NCBI GenBank assembly: GCA_038873195.1
Contig: JAVZEV010000001.1
Coordinates: forward strand, 524,490 to 588,489
Direction: 5' to 3'
Length of the DNA: 64,000 bases
Source: Candidatus Bathyarchaeia archaeon
Lineage (GTDB): Archaea; Thermoproteota; Bathyarchaeia; Bathyarchaeales; Bathycorpusculaceae
A model generated the notes under the pieces. It did not search any database. It worked only from the letters and a program-made list of their open reading frames with translations, and had not been told where the DNA came from. The first letter of the stretch is position 1. Every line of letters starts with the position of its first letter. Both the position numbers and the translations under genes were made by a program. Positions 56,411 to 64,000 of this stretch are shown here, piece after piece.

Positions 56411-56575
56411 ACGCCCACAGATGGATAAAGGAACAAAAAGAGAGAGTCAAACGAGGAATAAGCTATTCCGACTGGAAAACCAAATAATCTTTTCAAAATT
56501 ATTGTACTCTAAATTCACAAGAAATTTTAATAACCCGCTTCCTTTGATGGTTCAACAGTCTAGGAGCGCATAGTA

Positions 56576-57394
56576 ATGACCAAGAAAGATACCGCTAAAA
56601 CTGGTTTGCCGCCTTTGCATACGCTTATTTCTCTCGAAGGAAAAAAGGCTTTAATCACTGGTTCTGCTGCGGGCATTGGAAAAGCCATAGCTTACAGGTT
56701 TGCTGAGGCAGGCGCTGATTTGGAACTCGTCGACATCAGCGAAGACGGCTTAAACGCTGCAAAAGAAGAGCTCAAACAGTTTAAAGTGCACATAAACATT
56801 CACAGAATTGACCTGTCCAAAAAAGAAGAGATAGACGCTTTATGGAAGAAGTTGGAAGGCAAAGAGCCAGACATACTAGTCAATAACGCGGGCATATACC
56901 CTTCCAAGTCCTTTCTCGAAGTGGATGAAGCCTTTCTGCAGAAGGTGATGGATGTTAATTTGAACTCGGTTTTTTGGATGTGCCAGCACATGATAAGAAG
57001 CAGATTGAAAAAAGGTGGAGTAATAATAAATGTTGGCTCTATCGAGGCAGTAATGCCGCTGAAAGAAGAGCTTAGCCACTATAGCATCAGTAAGGCTGGC
57101 GTAATGGTGCTTACTCGAGCCTTAGCAAGCGAATACGGCAAGCATGGTTTCAGAATAAACGTACTTGTGCCGGGTGGAGTTTGGACGTCTGGAACAAAAA
57201 GTTTAGCAAAAGAAGCGTTGCAGTTCAAGTTTAAAGTGGTGAAAACTGGCATAGAATATGGCATGAGGAACCCGCTGGGCAGATTGGGCAAGCCAGATGA
57301 AATTGCACGTATGGCTCTGGTTCTTGCAAGCGATTTGTCCAGTTACGTGCATGGCACATTAATAACTGTTGATGGAGGATTCCTATCCGCATAA
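56576..57394 (+). CDS. Short-chain dehydrogenase/reductase
   Basis: A 272-residue SDR. The cofactor loop is TGSAAGIGKAIAYRFAE with Asp after strand 2 (LELVDIS), favouring NAD(H). NNAGIYPS and the catalytic SHYSISKAG (YxxxK) are present. The C-terminal HGTLITVDGGFLSA is typical. Not closely similar to the SDR at 51 kb. Likely alcohol or sugar dehydrogenase; substrate not predictable. Confidence 0.85.
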   Translation: MTKKDTAKTGLPPLHTLISLEGKKALITGSAAGIGKAIAYRFAEAGADLELVDISEDGLNAAKEELKQFKVHINIHRIDLSKKEEIDALWKKLEGKEPDILVNNAGIYPSKSFLEVDEAFLQKVMDVNLNSVFWMCQHMIRSRLKKGGVIINVGSIEAVMPLKEELSHYSISKAGVMVLTRALASEYGKHGFRINVLVPGGVWTSGTKSLAKEALQFKFKVVKTGIEYGMRNPLGRLGKPDEIARMALVLASDLSSYVHGTLITVDGGFLSA

Positions 57395-57549
57395 ACTGAA
57401 TACGGTATTTCCGGTTCGGATAGCATAGACGCCTTAAGACTTAATCGCACTTAAAAGTTCTCATTTTTCAAACGTTTAAAGCCGCAGTCAAGCATAACGG
57501 TGAAGATTTAACATAAAAAGAGAAAAATGTTGAGTTTTATAGTCAGAGT

Positions 57550-58236
57550 TTATTCTTTTGGTTTTTCTGAGGGTGAAGGCGGTTCGAGAGTTTTCGTTGG
57601 TGGTTTTCGCTTGAGCAGTATAAGAGCGGCTACAACTACAACGACGCAAACAACAGCTGCAACTGCGATTAGAAGCCACATGTCTAAGCCTCCAGTGCTC
57701 CACATGTTTGTTTCGACAACTTTCATCAAAGTTGTTGAGCCTCCATATGAGCTATAGAATTCCAGAAGCACGCCTTTCTCTCTATCCCAGTAGTATGTGC
57801 TTGTCCCAATCATTGGAACAGAAATATTAAGATAAGCAGCATCTCTGCCATCTTTTGTTGTCGTTCCCGTTATTGGAGATACCGTTCCATAGACAAGATC
57901 GCCTGTGCTTAGGTTTGCCGAAACAATGAGTGGCACGCTGGAGATTGTTGTGAACCCTGAACCTGTAGCGACATCTATTGTGAAGTCTCTTGGAGTGGTA
58001 GGCCATCCTGGCTGATTTCCTTCATATGTTCCGCTTACTTTTGTGCCGCTAACGTTTTGGATGGTTATTTTTATCCATGTCGTGACTGATTGTCCTTGAG
58101 CGGTAACCTTGATTTCCCATTTTATCCATTCATTTTCTTTGACGCCTACTGTTGCGGCTGCCATCGTTGGCGTTACAGTGAGTAGGATAAGGCAAAATAT
58201 GAGCGGTATCGCTATTTTTCTCGTGATTTTTGGCAT
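57550..58236 (-). CDS. Secreted, membrane-anchored protein
   Basis: A 228-residue protein: signal peptide (KIAIPLIFCLILLTVTPTMA), a Ser/Thr-rich extracellular beta domain of about 150 residues (EWIKWEIKVTAQGQSVTTWI, TTSTYYWDREKGVLLEFY) and one C-terminal helix (WLLIAVAAVVCVVVVVAALI) with a basic tail. The layout is common in archaeal surface proteins. The Met at 58236 is preferred because GGTGA precedes it. No family named. Confidence 0.65.
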   Translation of the reverse strand: MPKITRKIAIPLIFCLILLTVTPTMAAATVGVKENEWIKWEIKVTAQGQSVTTWIKITIQNVSGTKVSGTYEGNQPGWPTTPRDFTIDVATGSGFTTISSVPLIVSANLSTGDLVYGTVSPITGTTTKDGRDAAYLNISVPMIGTSTYYWDREKGVLLEFYSSYGGSTTLMKVVETNMWSTGGLDMWLLIAVAAVVCVVVVVAALILLKRKPPTKTLEPPSPSEKPKE

Positions 58237-58382
58237 TTTTTCACCTTGAGCCAACACTTAAAATTCTTTTGTTATTTATGCCTTACGAAAGTATTTTCTA
58301 GCTTACCCTAAGTTAAGGAACAAAACTTTAGTGCCGCACAAAACGAGATTATTGGAGTTTCCATATCTTCTGGTTTTTGAAT

Positions 58383-58856
58383 CTATGACGATTGAGGCTG
58401 AAGTGTTTCGGCGACTGCTTGTGCCCACTTTTTCGCTTTTTCCAATTCTCCCTCTTTCAGTCGCATTTGGTTCATTTTGCCTTCAACATAAGCAATTAAC
58501 GGAGCTGTTATCAGCCTAAAGCCTAATTTTTTAAGCTTGTCTTCAATGCCCTTCACTGCGCTTCCGCTTATTCTTGATTGAACTTGCGTATCAAAAGTCG
58601 CTGCTAGTTTACCAGAAAAATCTTCCTTTGACAAGTTGTCAAGAAACTTTCTCATATCGTTTGAGGCTCTGAATGCCATGGTGGGCGCGCCAACAATTAA
58701 GCAATCATAATCTTTTATGACTGCCGCGTTGGCATCATTAACATAGGAAGAGTCAACTTCGATTCTCTTTTCTTTTAGTGCTTCGCTGATTGTTTCGGCA
58801 ACTTTTTCCGTTAACCGCATGAGAGAAACTGTGTCGTAAACAATTAAAACTTTCAT
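58383..58856 (-). CDS. Flavodoxin-like protein
   Basis: A 157-residue flavodoxin fold beginning MKVLIVYDTVSLMRLTEKVA; the FMN phosphate loop is TVSLMR instead of the usual TxTGNT, so binding may differ. VGAPTMAFRASNDMRKFL follows as the second flavin loop. The longer ORF adds 55 residues of unlike composition, so the start at 58856 is preferred. Likely electron-transfer or NADH-quinone-like role. Confidence 0.75.
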   Translation of the reverse strand: MKVLIVYDTVSLMRLTEKVAETISEALKEKRIEVDSSYVNDANAAVIKDYDCLIVGAPTMAFRASNDMRKFLDNLSKEDFSGKLAATFDTQVQSRISGSAVKGIEDKLKKLGFRLITAPLIAYVEGKMNQMRLKEGELEKAKKWAQAVAETLQPQSS

Positions 58857-59065
58857 TTGAGTCAGCCTCAATTCAACTTTAAACGTGTATGTTCCTTTTA
58901 AACGTTCTTTGAAGTTTAAGGGAAAGACTATTCGGTTTGTAATGGAACAATTGAAGTTTAGTCGTAACCAGATGTTGATGCTGCATGCTGCTGAGTGAAA
59001 ATCAATATTCAAAATTGGCAAGGGATAACTTAAGCATGCACAAATGTAACGTTAGGTGTTAAGAA

Positions 59066-59626
59066 ATGAACATGTTTGACCATAAAGAATTCACTGTTGA
59101 CCAGCGGCTTTTGTCAGTAAGAAACACTTATGTTGTCAAGAACAAGTTTGGCGAGCAGTTAGGTTTCATTAAACAAGAATTCGTCAGTTTTGGACCTAAA
59201 TTCTGGTTTGAAGACAATGCGGGTGCTCGTTTAGGAGAGGTTGACGGAAAAGTTCTCACGGTTCACCATGAATACGAAATCAAAGATAAGGATGGAAACG
59301 CAAAGGCGCGGATAAAGAAGAAGATTCTAAAACTGTTTGGCAGCGAATGGTGGATGGAAGATGTTGAAGGAAAAGAAATAGCAAGAATAAAGGGTAATGT
59401 TGTCCATCACACTTATGACATTATTTCGCCGGATAAGGCTACAATCGCGAGGGTTCATCTGAACTGGGCAACTGTCAGCGACGAATACTGCGTCGAAATA
59501 ATCAGACAAGATTTTAACCCGTTGCTTGTGTTAGGTTATGCTGTTGCGATGGACCATGTAGAACATTCGCAGCGAAGCCCAGCGTCAAGGGGAGTAAAAT
59601 CTGTAATAAAACTTTTTGGACGATAA
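59066..59626 (+). CDS. LURP-one-related (LOR/DUF567) protein
   Basis: A 186-residue all-beta protein with repeated short strands (YVVKNKFGEQLGFIKQEFVS, EYEIKDKDGNAKARIKK, TYDIISPDKATIARVH) forming the tubby-like fold of the LURP-one-related family. Members are widespread with unknown function, possibly membrane-phospholipid binding. It is a single gene with the start at ATG 59066, ahead of tRNA-Pro. Confidence 0.8.
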   Translation: MNMFDHKEFTVDQRLLSVRNTYVVKNKFGEQLGFIKQEFVSFGPKFWFEDNAGARLGEVDGKVLTVHHEYEIKDKDGNAKARIKKKILKLFGSEWWMEDVEGKEIARIKGNVVHHTYDIISPDKATIARVHLNWATVSDEYCVEIIRQDFNPLLVLGYAVAMDHVEHSQRSPASRGVKSVIKLFGR

Positions 59627-59674
59627 TGAGTAAAGGAGCACTAGAAGCACCAGAGTCCTAGGCGTTGGTAGTGG

Positions 59675-59750
59675 TGGGGTAGCTGGGATTTGAACCCAGG
59701 ACCGCCAGCGCCCCAGGCTGGTATCCTAGTCCAAGCTAGACGACTACCCC
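59675..59750 (-). tRNA. tRNA-Pro (anticodon GGG)
   Basis: A minus-strand cloverleaf with acceptor GGGGTAG/CTACCCC, anticodon stem CCAGC/GCTGG with loop CTGGGGC (anticodon GGG), T-arm CTGGG/CCCAG. Discriminator A is followed by encoded CCA (59672-59674). Confidence 0.95.
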
Positions 59751-59835
59751 ATCGGGCTTGTGAATGGTAAAATTGTTAAGGGGTTATTAAAGCTTAAAAG
59801 TTTGTTAATCCGTTTTTTGGTTGTGGTTTGAGACG

Positions 59836-60060
59836 ATGGCGCGTGAAGATGGGTTTATAGGTGGTTTTTTGGTTTTGGCTTTTGTTGTTTTTATTGCTGG
59901 GTTTTTGGTTGGGATGTTAGCGATTATGGTTATACCCGTAAGTGCAGATACAACGATGTTGGGGCTACTGTTTTTTGCTCTCGGGTTTGTTGTTGGAATT
60001 TTAGCGGTTGGTCTAGTGTGGGTAGTGTTTAAACGTAGAAAATCAGCAGCGAAGCCTTAG
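59836..60060 (+). CDS. Two-helix small membrane protein
   Basis: A 74-residue protein with two hydrophobic helices and a basic tail (VVFKRRKSAAKP). The ATG at 59836 follows a TTG that would add five residues. No family recognised. Its end overlaps the next convergent gene by 4 nt. Confidence 0.6.
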   Translation: MAREDGFIGGFLVLAFVVFIAGFLVGMLAIMVIPVSADTTMLGLLFFALGFVVGILAVGLVWVVFKRRKSAAKP

Positions 60061-60377
60061 CTTGATTGGTTTTTATTTTCTTTATTTCCTTCTTTGATGG
60101 GTTTTGTGGAAATTTCGCGGATTAACGGTTCTTTTCTGCCGCCTTCTATCTCAATTTCAGCGTTTGGATATTTCTGCTGCAGTTGTCTTCGGAGTGCGTC
60201 GGCGTCTGCGTCTTTTCCAATTTTTGCGCGGACTTTTGTTCCTTCGGGTGTTTGTGTGACGCTTATGGAGTATCCGCTTTCTGGGAATTCGTTGAAGAAG
60301 CTTTCTGTTTCTTCGAAGATTGAGCTTCCGAAGAGGTCGTCTATTATGCTTCTTCCGCGTTTCACGCGGGAAGACAT
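60057..60377 (-). CDS. Conserved archaeal-looking hypothetical protein
   Basis: A 106-residue protein with a charged N-terminus (MSSRVKRGRSIIDDLFG) and a beta-alpha core (SISVTQTPEGTKVRAKIG, ADALRRQLQQKYPNAEIEI). I do not recognise the family; the layout of strand-strand-helix-strand suggests a small ferredoxin-like fold. Divergent from purE, sharing about 90 nt of upstream sequence. Confidence 0.55.
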   Translation of the reverse strand: MSSRVKRGRSIIDDLFGSSIFEETESFFNEFPESGYSISVTQTPEGTKVRAKIGKDADADALRRQLQQKYPNAEIEIEGGRKEPLIREISTKPIKEGNKENKNQSS

Positions 60378-60470
60378 TAGGCAATGCCCTCCAAAATGAA
60401 AAACTAAAGTTCGGGTTTAAAAATTTTAATTAGTAGTTCTTGTAGCAGTGTAGTTGTCTAGGTGATGTGA

Positions 60471-60950
60471 ATGAAGGGTAAGGTTGTTGTGTTGATGGGT
60501 TCGGAGCGTGATGTGGAGCTTTGTCGCGAAATAGCCAAGACTTTGAAGATGTTAGGTGTTGATTATGAGTTTCGGGTGGCGTCTGCGCATAAAACGCCCT
60601 TGAAGGTTTTGGAGATTTTGAAGGAGTATGAGAAGGAACGGGTTGTTTACATTACGGTTGCTGGACGCTCCAATGCGCTTAGCGCGTTTGTTGACGCAAA
60701 CACCATTAAGCCCGTTATTGCTTGTCCGCCCTATAGCGACAAATTTGCGGGTGCGGATATTTATTCGTCGCTTAGGGTTCCAAGCGGTGTGGGTTCGGTT
60801 GTGACTGTTGAGCCTGAAGGTGCCGCGATTGCGGCTGCGAAGATTTTTGCTTTGGAAGATAAGGAGTTAGCGAAGCGTATTGGCGAGTATCAGTCTGCTA
60901 AGAAGAGCGAGATTGAGAAGGCGGATAAGTCTGTTAAGAAATTAAGGTAG
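60471..60950 (+). CDS. purE: AIR carboxylase, class II PurE type
   Basis: Carboxylates aminoimidazole ribotide to CAIR. The 159-residue protein shows GSERDVELC, VASAHKTP, VAGRSNALSAFVDANT and SLRVPSGVGSVVTVEPEG. The GRSN and CPPYSD features match the animal PAICS-type (class II) enzyme that uses CO2 directly, rather than bacterial N5-CAIR mutase with GAAHLPGM. No purK gene is present, which agrees. purC starts one base after its stop. RBS GGTGATG is near the ATG. Confidence 0.85.
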   Translation: MKGKVVVLMGSERDVELCREIAKTLKMLGVDYEFRVASAHKTPLKVLEILKEYEKERVVYITVAGRSNALSAFVDANTIKPVIACPPYSDKFAGADIYSSLRVPSGVGSVVTVEPEGAAIAAAKIFALEDKELAKRIGEYQSAKKSEIEKADKSVKKLR

Positions 60951-60951
60951 C

Positions 60952-62025
60952 GTGCAAAAGCTTATGGGCAGCGTTAAGGATTTAGAGGTTGTTAAGAAGC
61001 CAACTAAAGACGCGATGGGTGTTGGGCGTTTTCATTTTTCTGACCGTTACTCAGTTTTTGATTGGGGCGAAATGCCAGACCTCATCGAAGGCAAAGGCGC
61101 AGCCTTGTGCATGATGGGCGCGTATTGTTTTGAGAGGCTTGAAGAAAAGGACATTAGAACGCATTATCGCGGGTTAGTGGATAAGAATGGCAGAGTTGTG
61201 CATTTTGACGAGCTAAAAGCGCCTTCCAGTATTATGGAGATTAATTTAGTGAACGTTTACAAGCCTAGGGCTTATGTTGAAAATGGCAAACTCAAATATG
61301 ACTACAGCGTTTACACGCCGGCTCTGCGTAACTTTTTGATTCCGCTTGAAATAATCTACCGTAACGGCTTGCCAGAGGGCTCATCAGTTTTTAAACGTCT
61401 TGAGAAGGGTTTGGTTACGCTTGAGGAGTTAGGGTTAGACCATTACCCGAAGGCGGGTGAGAGGCTTGCGAAGCCAATTTTTGATGTGAGCACGAAGTTG
61501 GAGGAGGGCGATCGTTACGTGAGTTGGAGTGAGGCGCAGCGTATTGCGGGTTTGACGGATGAAGAATTGGTTGAAGTTAAGGGTTTGTTGTTGCGTGTGG
61601 ATGAGACGATTACGGAGATAGCTGCTCCAGCAAGTTTGGTGAATGAGGATGGAAAGATTGAGTTGGCTTTTGACCCGCAGCGGAGGCTTATGATTGTTGA
61701 TGTTGTCGGTACACTGGACGAGTGCAGATTCACCTACAAAGGGTTGCATGTGAGCAAGGAAATAGCAAGAATATACTATAGACAGACGGAATGGGCGAGG
61801 GAAGTGGAAGAAGCAAAGAAAAAAGCTGTTACCGAAGGCTTAGAAGACTGGAAACAGCTGGTTAAGAGTAAACCGCCAAAATTGGATTCAACATTGAAGA
61901 ATATAATAAGGCAAATGTATATGGCAGCGGCAAACGAAGTTACGAGAAAGAGAATTTTTGATGTTCCAAAACTCGCCGACATCGTCAAAGAATACGAAAA
62001 ACACCACTCACTTAGAGGCGATTAA
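60952..62025 (+). CDS. purC: SAICAR synthetase
   Basis: Joins CAIR and aspartate with ATP to SAICAR. The 357-residue protein carries VGRFHFSDRYSVFDWGEMPD near residue 25, IMEINLVNVYKPRAY and the LDEC and RFTYKGLHVSKEIAR segments near the C-terminus. It is about 80-100 residues longer than bacterial PurC, mostly in a C-terminal helical extension. GTG start 1 nt after purE, in the order reversed from the PAICS fusion of animals. The two proteins likely pass CAIR between them. Confidence 0.88.
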   Translation: MQKLMGSVKDLEVVKKPTKDAMGVGRFHFSDRYSVFDWGEMPDLIEGKGAALCMMGAYCFERLEEKDIRTHYRGLVDKNGRVVHFDELKAPSSIMEINLVNVYKPRAYVENGKLKYDYSVYTPALRNFLIPLEIIYRNGLPEGSSVFKRLEKGLVTLEELGLDHYPKAGERLAKPIFDVSTKLEEGDRYVSWSEAQRIAGLTDEELVEVKGLLLRVDETITEIAAPASLVNEDGKIELAFDPQRRLMIVDVVGTLDECRFTYKGLHVSKEIARIYYRQTEWAREVEEAKKKAVTEGLEDWKQLVKSKPPKLDSTLKNIIRQMYMAAANEVTRKRIFDVPKLADIVKEYEKHHSLRGD

Positions 62026-62040
62026 GAGGATATAATTAAC

Positions 62041-62829
62041 GTGACCATAAAATACGAGTTTCCAGAAAAGACTCCTAAATTTGTTAGAGACTTTCTAAAA
62101 GATACATTTACTAGTGTTCATTCTGTACTTCGAGACAATTTGGTCGGCATTTACTTGTATGGTTCGCTTGCCATGAAATGTTTTAATCCAAAATCAAGCG
62201 ACATAGACATCATTCTCATCGTGAAGAAAAGGTTATCAAAAGAACCGAAAAGAAAAATAGTTGAGTATTTAAAAGGAATAGGCTCAAAGGACAGACGTAT
62301 AGAGTTGAGCATAGTTCGCGAGGGTGTTGTTCGAAATCCACAATATCCATTGATGGTGGATTTGCACTTTGAATATTGGGGAGAAGTCTTCGAAAACGAA
62401 AAGGACAACGAAATTCTATCCAACTTGTACACTACGAGGAAGAGAGGGTTTTGCGTCTGGGGCAAACCAATAGACGATGTTTTCTCAAAAATCCCTGCTG
62501 AATACCACCTTAGGTCGGTGATAGATGATTTGGAGCACACGAGAAAATACTTGCATGAGAATCCCGAGAATATTGGATACGACCCCACAGTCTATTGGGT
62601 ACTTGGTTCATGCAGAATTCTAGCTTTCATAAGAGAAGAGAAAGTGCTTTCCAAGCTAGAAGGAGGACAATGGGGATTAGCTAATTTACCTAAAAAATAC
62701 CAAGGCCTGATTGAACACGCACTCGCCCATTACCAAGGAAAAAAGAAAGAGCGAAAATGGAATCATGAAAAATTGGAAGCCTTTGCAAATTACATGACCA
62801 GAGTTATTCATGGAGAATTGAAACTCTGA
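62041..62829 (+). CDS. Aminoglycoside adenylyltransferase-like nucleotidyltransferase
   Basis: A 262-residue protein with the nucleotidyltransferase site LYGSLAMKCFNPKSSDIDII (GS-x10-DxD) near residue 41, a beta domain and a C-terminal helical domain (DDLEHTRKYLHENPE, PTVYWVLGSCRILAFI) like AadA/DUF4111 proteins. Archaeal homologues are unlikely to be drug-resistance genes; a nucleotidylated small molecule is more probable. GTG start 15 nt after purC; it may be cotranscribed. Confidence 0.78.
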   Translation: MTIKYEFPEKTPKFVRDFLKDTFTSVHSVLRDNLVGIYLYGSLAMKCFNPKSSDIDIILIVKKRLSKEPKRKIVEYLKGIGSKDRRIELSIVREGVVRNPQYPLMVDLHFEYWGEVFENEKDNEILSNLYTTRKRGFCVWGKPIDDVFSKIPAEYHLRSVIDDLEHTRKYLHENPENIGYDPTVYWVLGSCRILAFIREEKVLSKLEGGQWGLANLPKKYQGLIEHALAHYQGKKKERKWNHEKLEAFANYMTRVIHGELKL

Positions 62830-63085
62830 ACGTTGCTGATTTGCAGTTCTCAAAAACCAAGTAAAACCGTTAAAGCGGGCTTGCTGTTACACACGTTGCC
62901 ACCATGAAACTACACATCGACGTCACGTTTTAGAATGAGCATACTATTGAATAGTGAGATTCTTTGATTCTCTATGAAATACTTCGAAGAGTCTAACCTT
63001 TTGATTGAACCTATTTATAAGGGGGTCTAGCGTCTTCGAGAGGACTGTTCTAAAACTATGTAAAAAAGGATGGATATTATTTTGT

Positions 63086-64000
63086 TTATGTTACTAGTTC
63101 GTGCAGTTGCTTTGCTTTCAACGCTCGCCTAATCTCTAGCGCAATACGGTCTCCAGTGCTCATTCGCTTCTTATACTTCGCATTCGCATACTGTGCACCT
63201 AATCCCATGTGAACGTTTGTTCCGCCACCATGCCTTAACGCTACGTCCTGCGTCACTGGAATATGCATGTAAGGGTCTGCTTCGCCATGAATATCATACA
63301 ATCCATAATCCGTCGCCTTCTTCGCTTCAGCACCAACAGTCACATCCAACTTCACACTCGGCTTAAGCTCATACTTGCTAACACGGTCCCAAGTAATCAA
63401 AGTCTGCAAACACCAAGCACCAATAATCCCCGGATACGCATGTTCCCTACAAGCAAGCAAAAAGCGGTCAGCGTACCTATGCAAATCCTTAAGCAAAGAC
63501 TCCCTAAGACTAAGAATTGCATGCGCAGTAACCTCAAAAGACGGCACACGCTTAATCTTCTCCTGCACATCACTAGGCAAACGCTTCAAACCATCAAGGA
63601 TCGTTTCACGTCGCTCATCAATAGACAAAAACTGGTTAGCCAAGCAAATTCGCGCTTCCTCAACGCTCACATTGTAAAGCTTAGAGAACCACTCTTCAGT
63701 GTCACCCCACTCACCCTTAGCATCCAAAGGCGAAAAGAAAAAGTTAAAATTCGCATGCGGACCAAGCACAATCTGCTCCACACGACCATTCTCCAAGGCT
63801 TCCCTATTCAAGTTTCCAGCAGCAACCTCCCTAGCGACTTTCTCTTCCAAATCACGTGAATCCGCAGCAAAAATAAACTCACGCTCAAAAGCCCTGTGCG
63901 CATGCTCAGCCTTCAAAATCATTGGTTCATCAATAGGCTCCTTAAAACGAATCCCACCTTCGTAAACTTCGTACTTGTAAGATTTCGGATAAGGAATCCC
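63086..64000 (-). CDS. purP: FAICAR synthetase PurP (5' end beyond the window)
   Basis: ATP- and formate-dependent formation of FAICAR from AICAR, the archaeal alternative to PurH. About 304 residues are visible, including the segments IPYPKSYKYEVYEGG at the edge, EPIDEPMILKAEHAHRAFER, VLGPHANFNFFFSPL, YDIHGEADPYMHIP and the C-terminal GDRIALEIRRALK. The reading frame is open to base 64000, so the start lies outside. Full PurP is about 360 residues. It belongs functionally with purE and purC 1-2 kb away. The 255-nt gap before it has no gene. Confidence 0.88.
   Translation of the reverse strand, partial: GIPYPKSYKYEVYEGGIRFKEPIDEPMILKAEHAHRAFEREFIFAADSRDLEEKVAREVAAGNLNREALENGRVEQIVLGPHANFNFFFSPLDAKGEWGDTEEWFSKLYNVSVEEARICLANQFLSIDERRETILDGLKRLPSDVQEKIKRVPSFEVTAHAILSLRESLLKDLHRYADRFLLACREHAYPGIIGAWCLQTLITWDRVSKYELKPSVKLDVTVGAEAKKATDYGLYDIHGEADPYMHIPVTQDVALRHGGGTNVHMGLGAQYANAKYKKRMSTGDRIALEIRRALKAKQLHELVT

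Noticed and set aside
62830-63085. 255-nt gap before purP searched for a small RNA or riboswitch
   Set aside because: There is a TATA-like TTTATAAGG near 63015 but no convincing structure or ORF follows.

Overview
The window is archaeal, most likely a TACK-group (Thermoproteota) genome and plausibly a Bathyarchaeia-like lineage. The lineage is an inference from gene content. Seen directly are an archaeal TFB, an aIF1/SUI1 protein, an archaeal 23S rRNA, pantoate kinase with archaeal-type phosphopantetheine adenylyltransferase, PurP-type FAICAR synthetase, a DUF763 protein, TRAM proteins, V4R and AbrB-like proteins, TATA boxes about 25-30 nt before starts, and GGTGA-type ribosome binding sites.

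Layout. 1-3.7 kb: end of a pilin-like gene, then a CoA-biosynthesis run (ECF-type membrane protein, pantoate kinase, PPAT) and DUF763. 3.7-9.8 kb: ferredoxin, M24 peptidase, MFS transporter, small membrane and helix-turn-helix genes, and a pair of related small genes. 8.35-10.9 kb: two radical-SAM genes resembling the two-protein archaeal lipoyl synthase (LipS1/LipS2), separated by a small regulator. 10.9-12.8 kb: a family-B DNA polymerase without an exonuclease domain. 12.8-19.7 kb: acyl-CoA block (two-subunit CoA-transferase, acetoacetyl-CoA synthetase, DRE-TIM metallolyase, acyl-CoA dehydrogenase). 20.3-24.3 kb: a 23S rRNA gene with its own processing stem but no 16S or 5S beside it, plus tRNA-Thr. 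24.6-27.2 kb: a frameshifted membrane gene, a SplB-like radical-SAM gene and a V4R protein.

27.26-31.14 kb is the most unusual region. It is a 3.86-kb mobile element bounded by a 13-14 bp target-site duplication and terminal inverted repeats made of CCCAAA units. It encodes a Cas1 with an intact catalytic triad and an opposing operon of small proteins of unknown function. There is no Cas2, no CRISPR array and no DNA polymerase inside. This is the architecture of a casposon, but much smaller than the described polB-carrying families and with possibly virus- or plasmid-like cargo.

31.2-64 kb: AbrB-like protein, a frameshifted NosD-like beta-helix surface protein, tRNA-Gln, nucleotidyltransferase, TFB, zinc ribbon, aIF1, saccharopine-dehydrogenase-like protein, class II ribonucleotide reductase, nicotinate phosphoribosyltransferase, membrane proteins, a thiolase-like protein lacking the usual Cys next to a DUF35-HMG-CoA-synthase fusion, a Yip1-like protein and a MacAB-type ABC transporter, a TRAM/OB-fold/TRAM trio, a LigD-type 3'-phosphoesterase, two SDRs, a 2-oxoacid:ferredoxin oxidoreductase with a tiny Cys-rich gene ahead of it, ferritin-like, HAD, flavodoxin and LURP-one-like proteins, tRNA-Pro, and a purine block (class II PurE, PurC, then PurP at the right edge).

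Taken together the genes suggest an anaerobic heterotroph using ferredoxin-linked oxidation of 2-oxoacids and CoA-ester metabolism (possibly branched-chain amino acid or ketone-body type), with purine and CoA biosynthesis of archaeal type.
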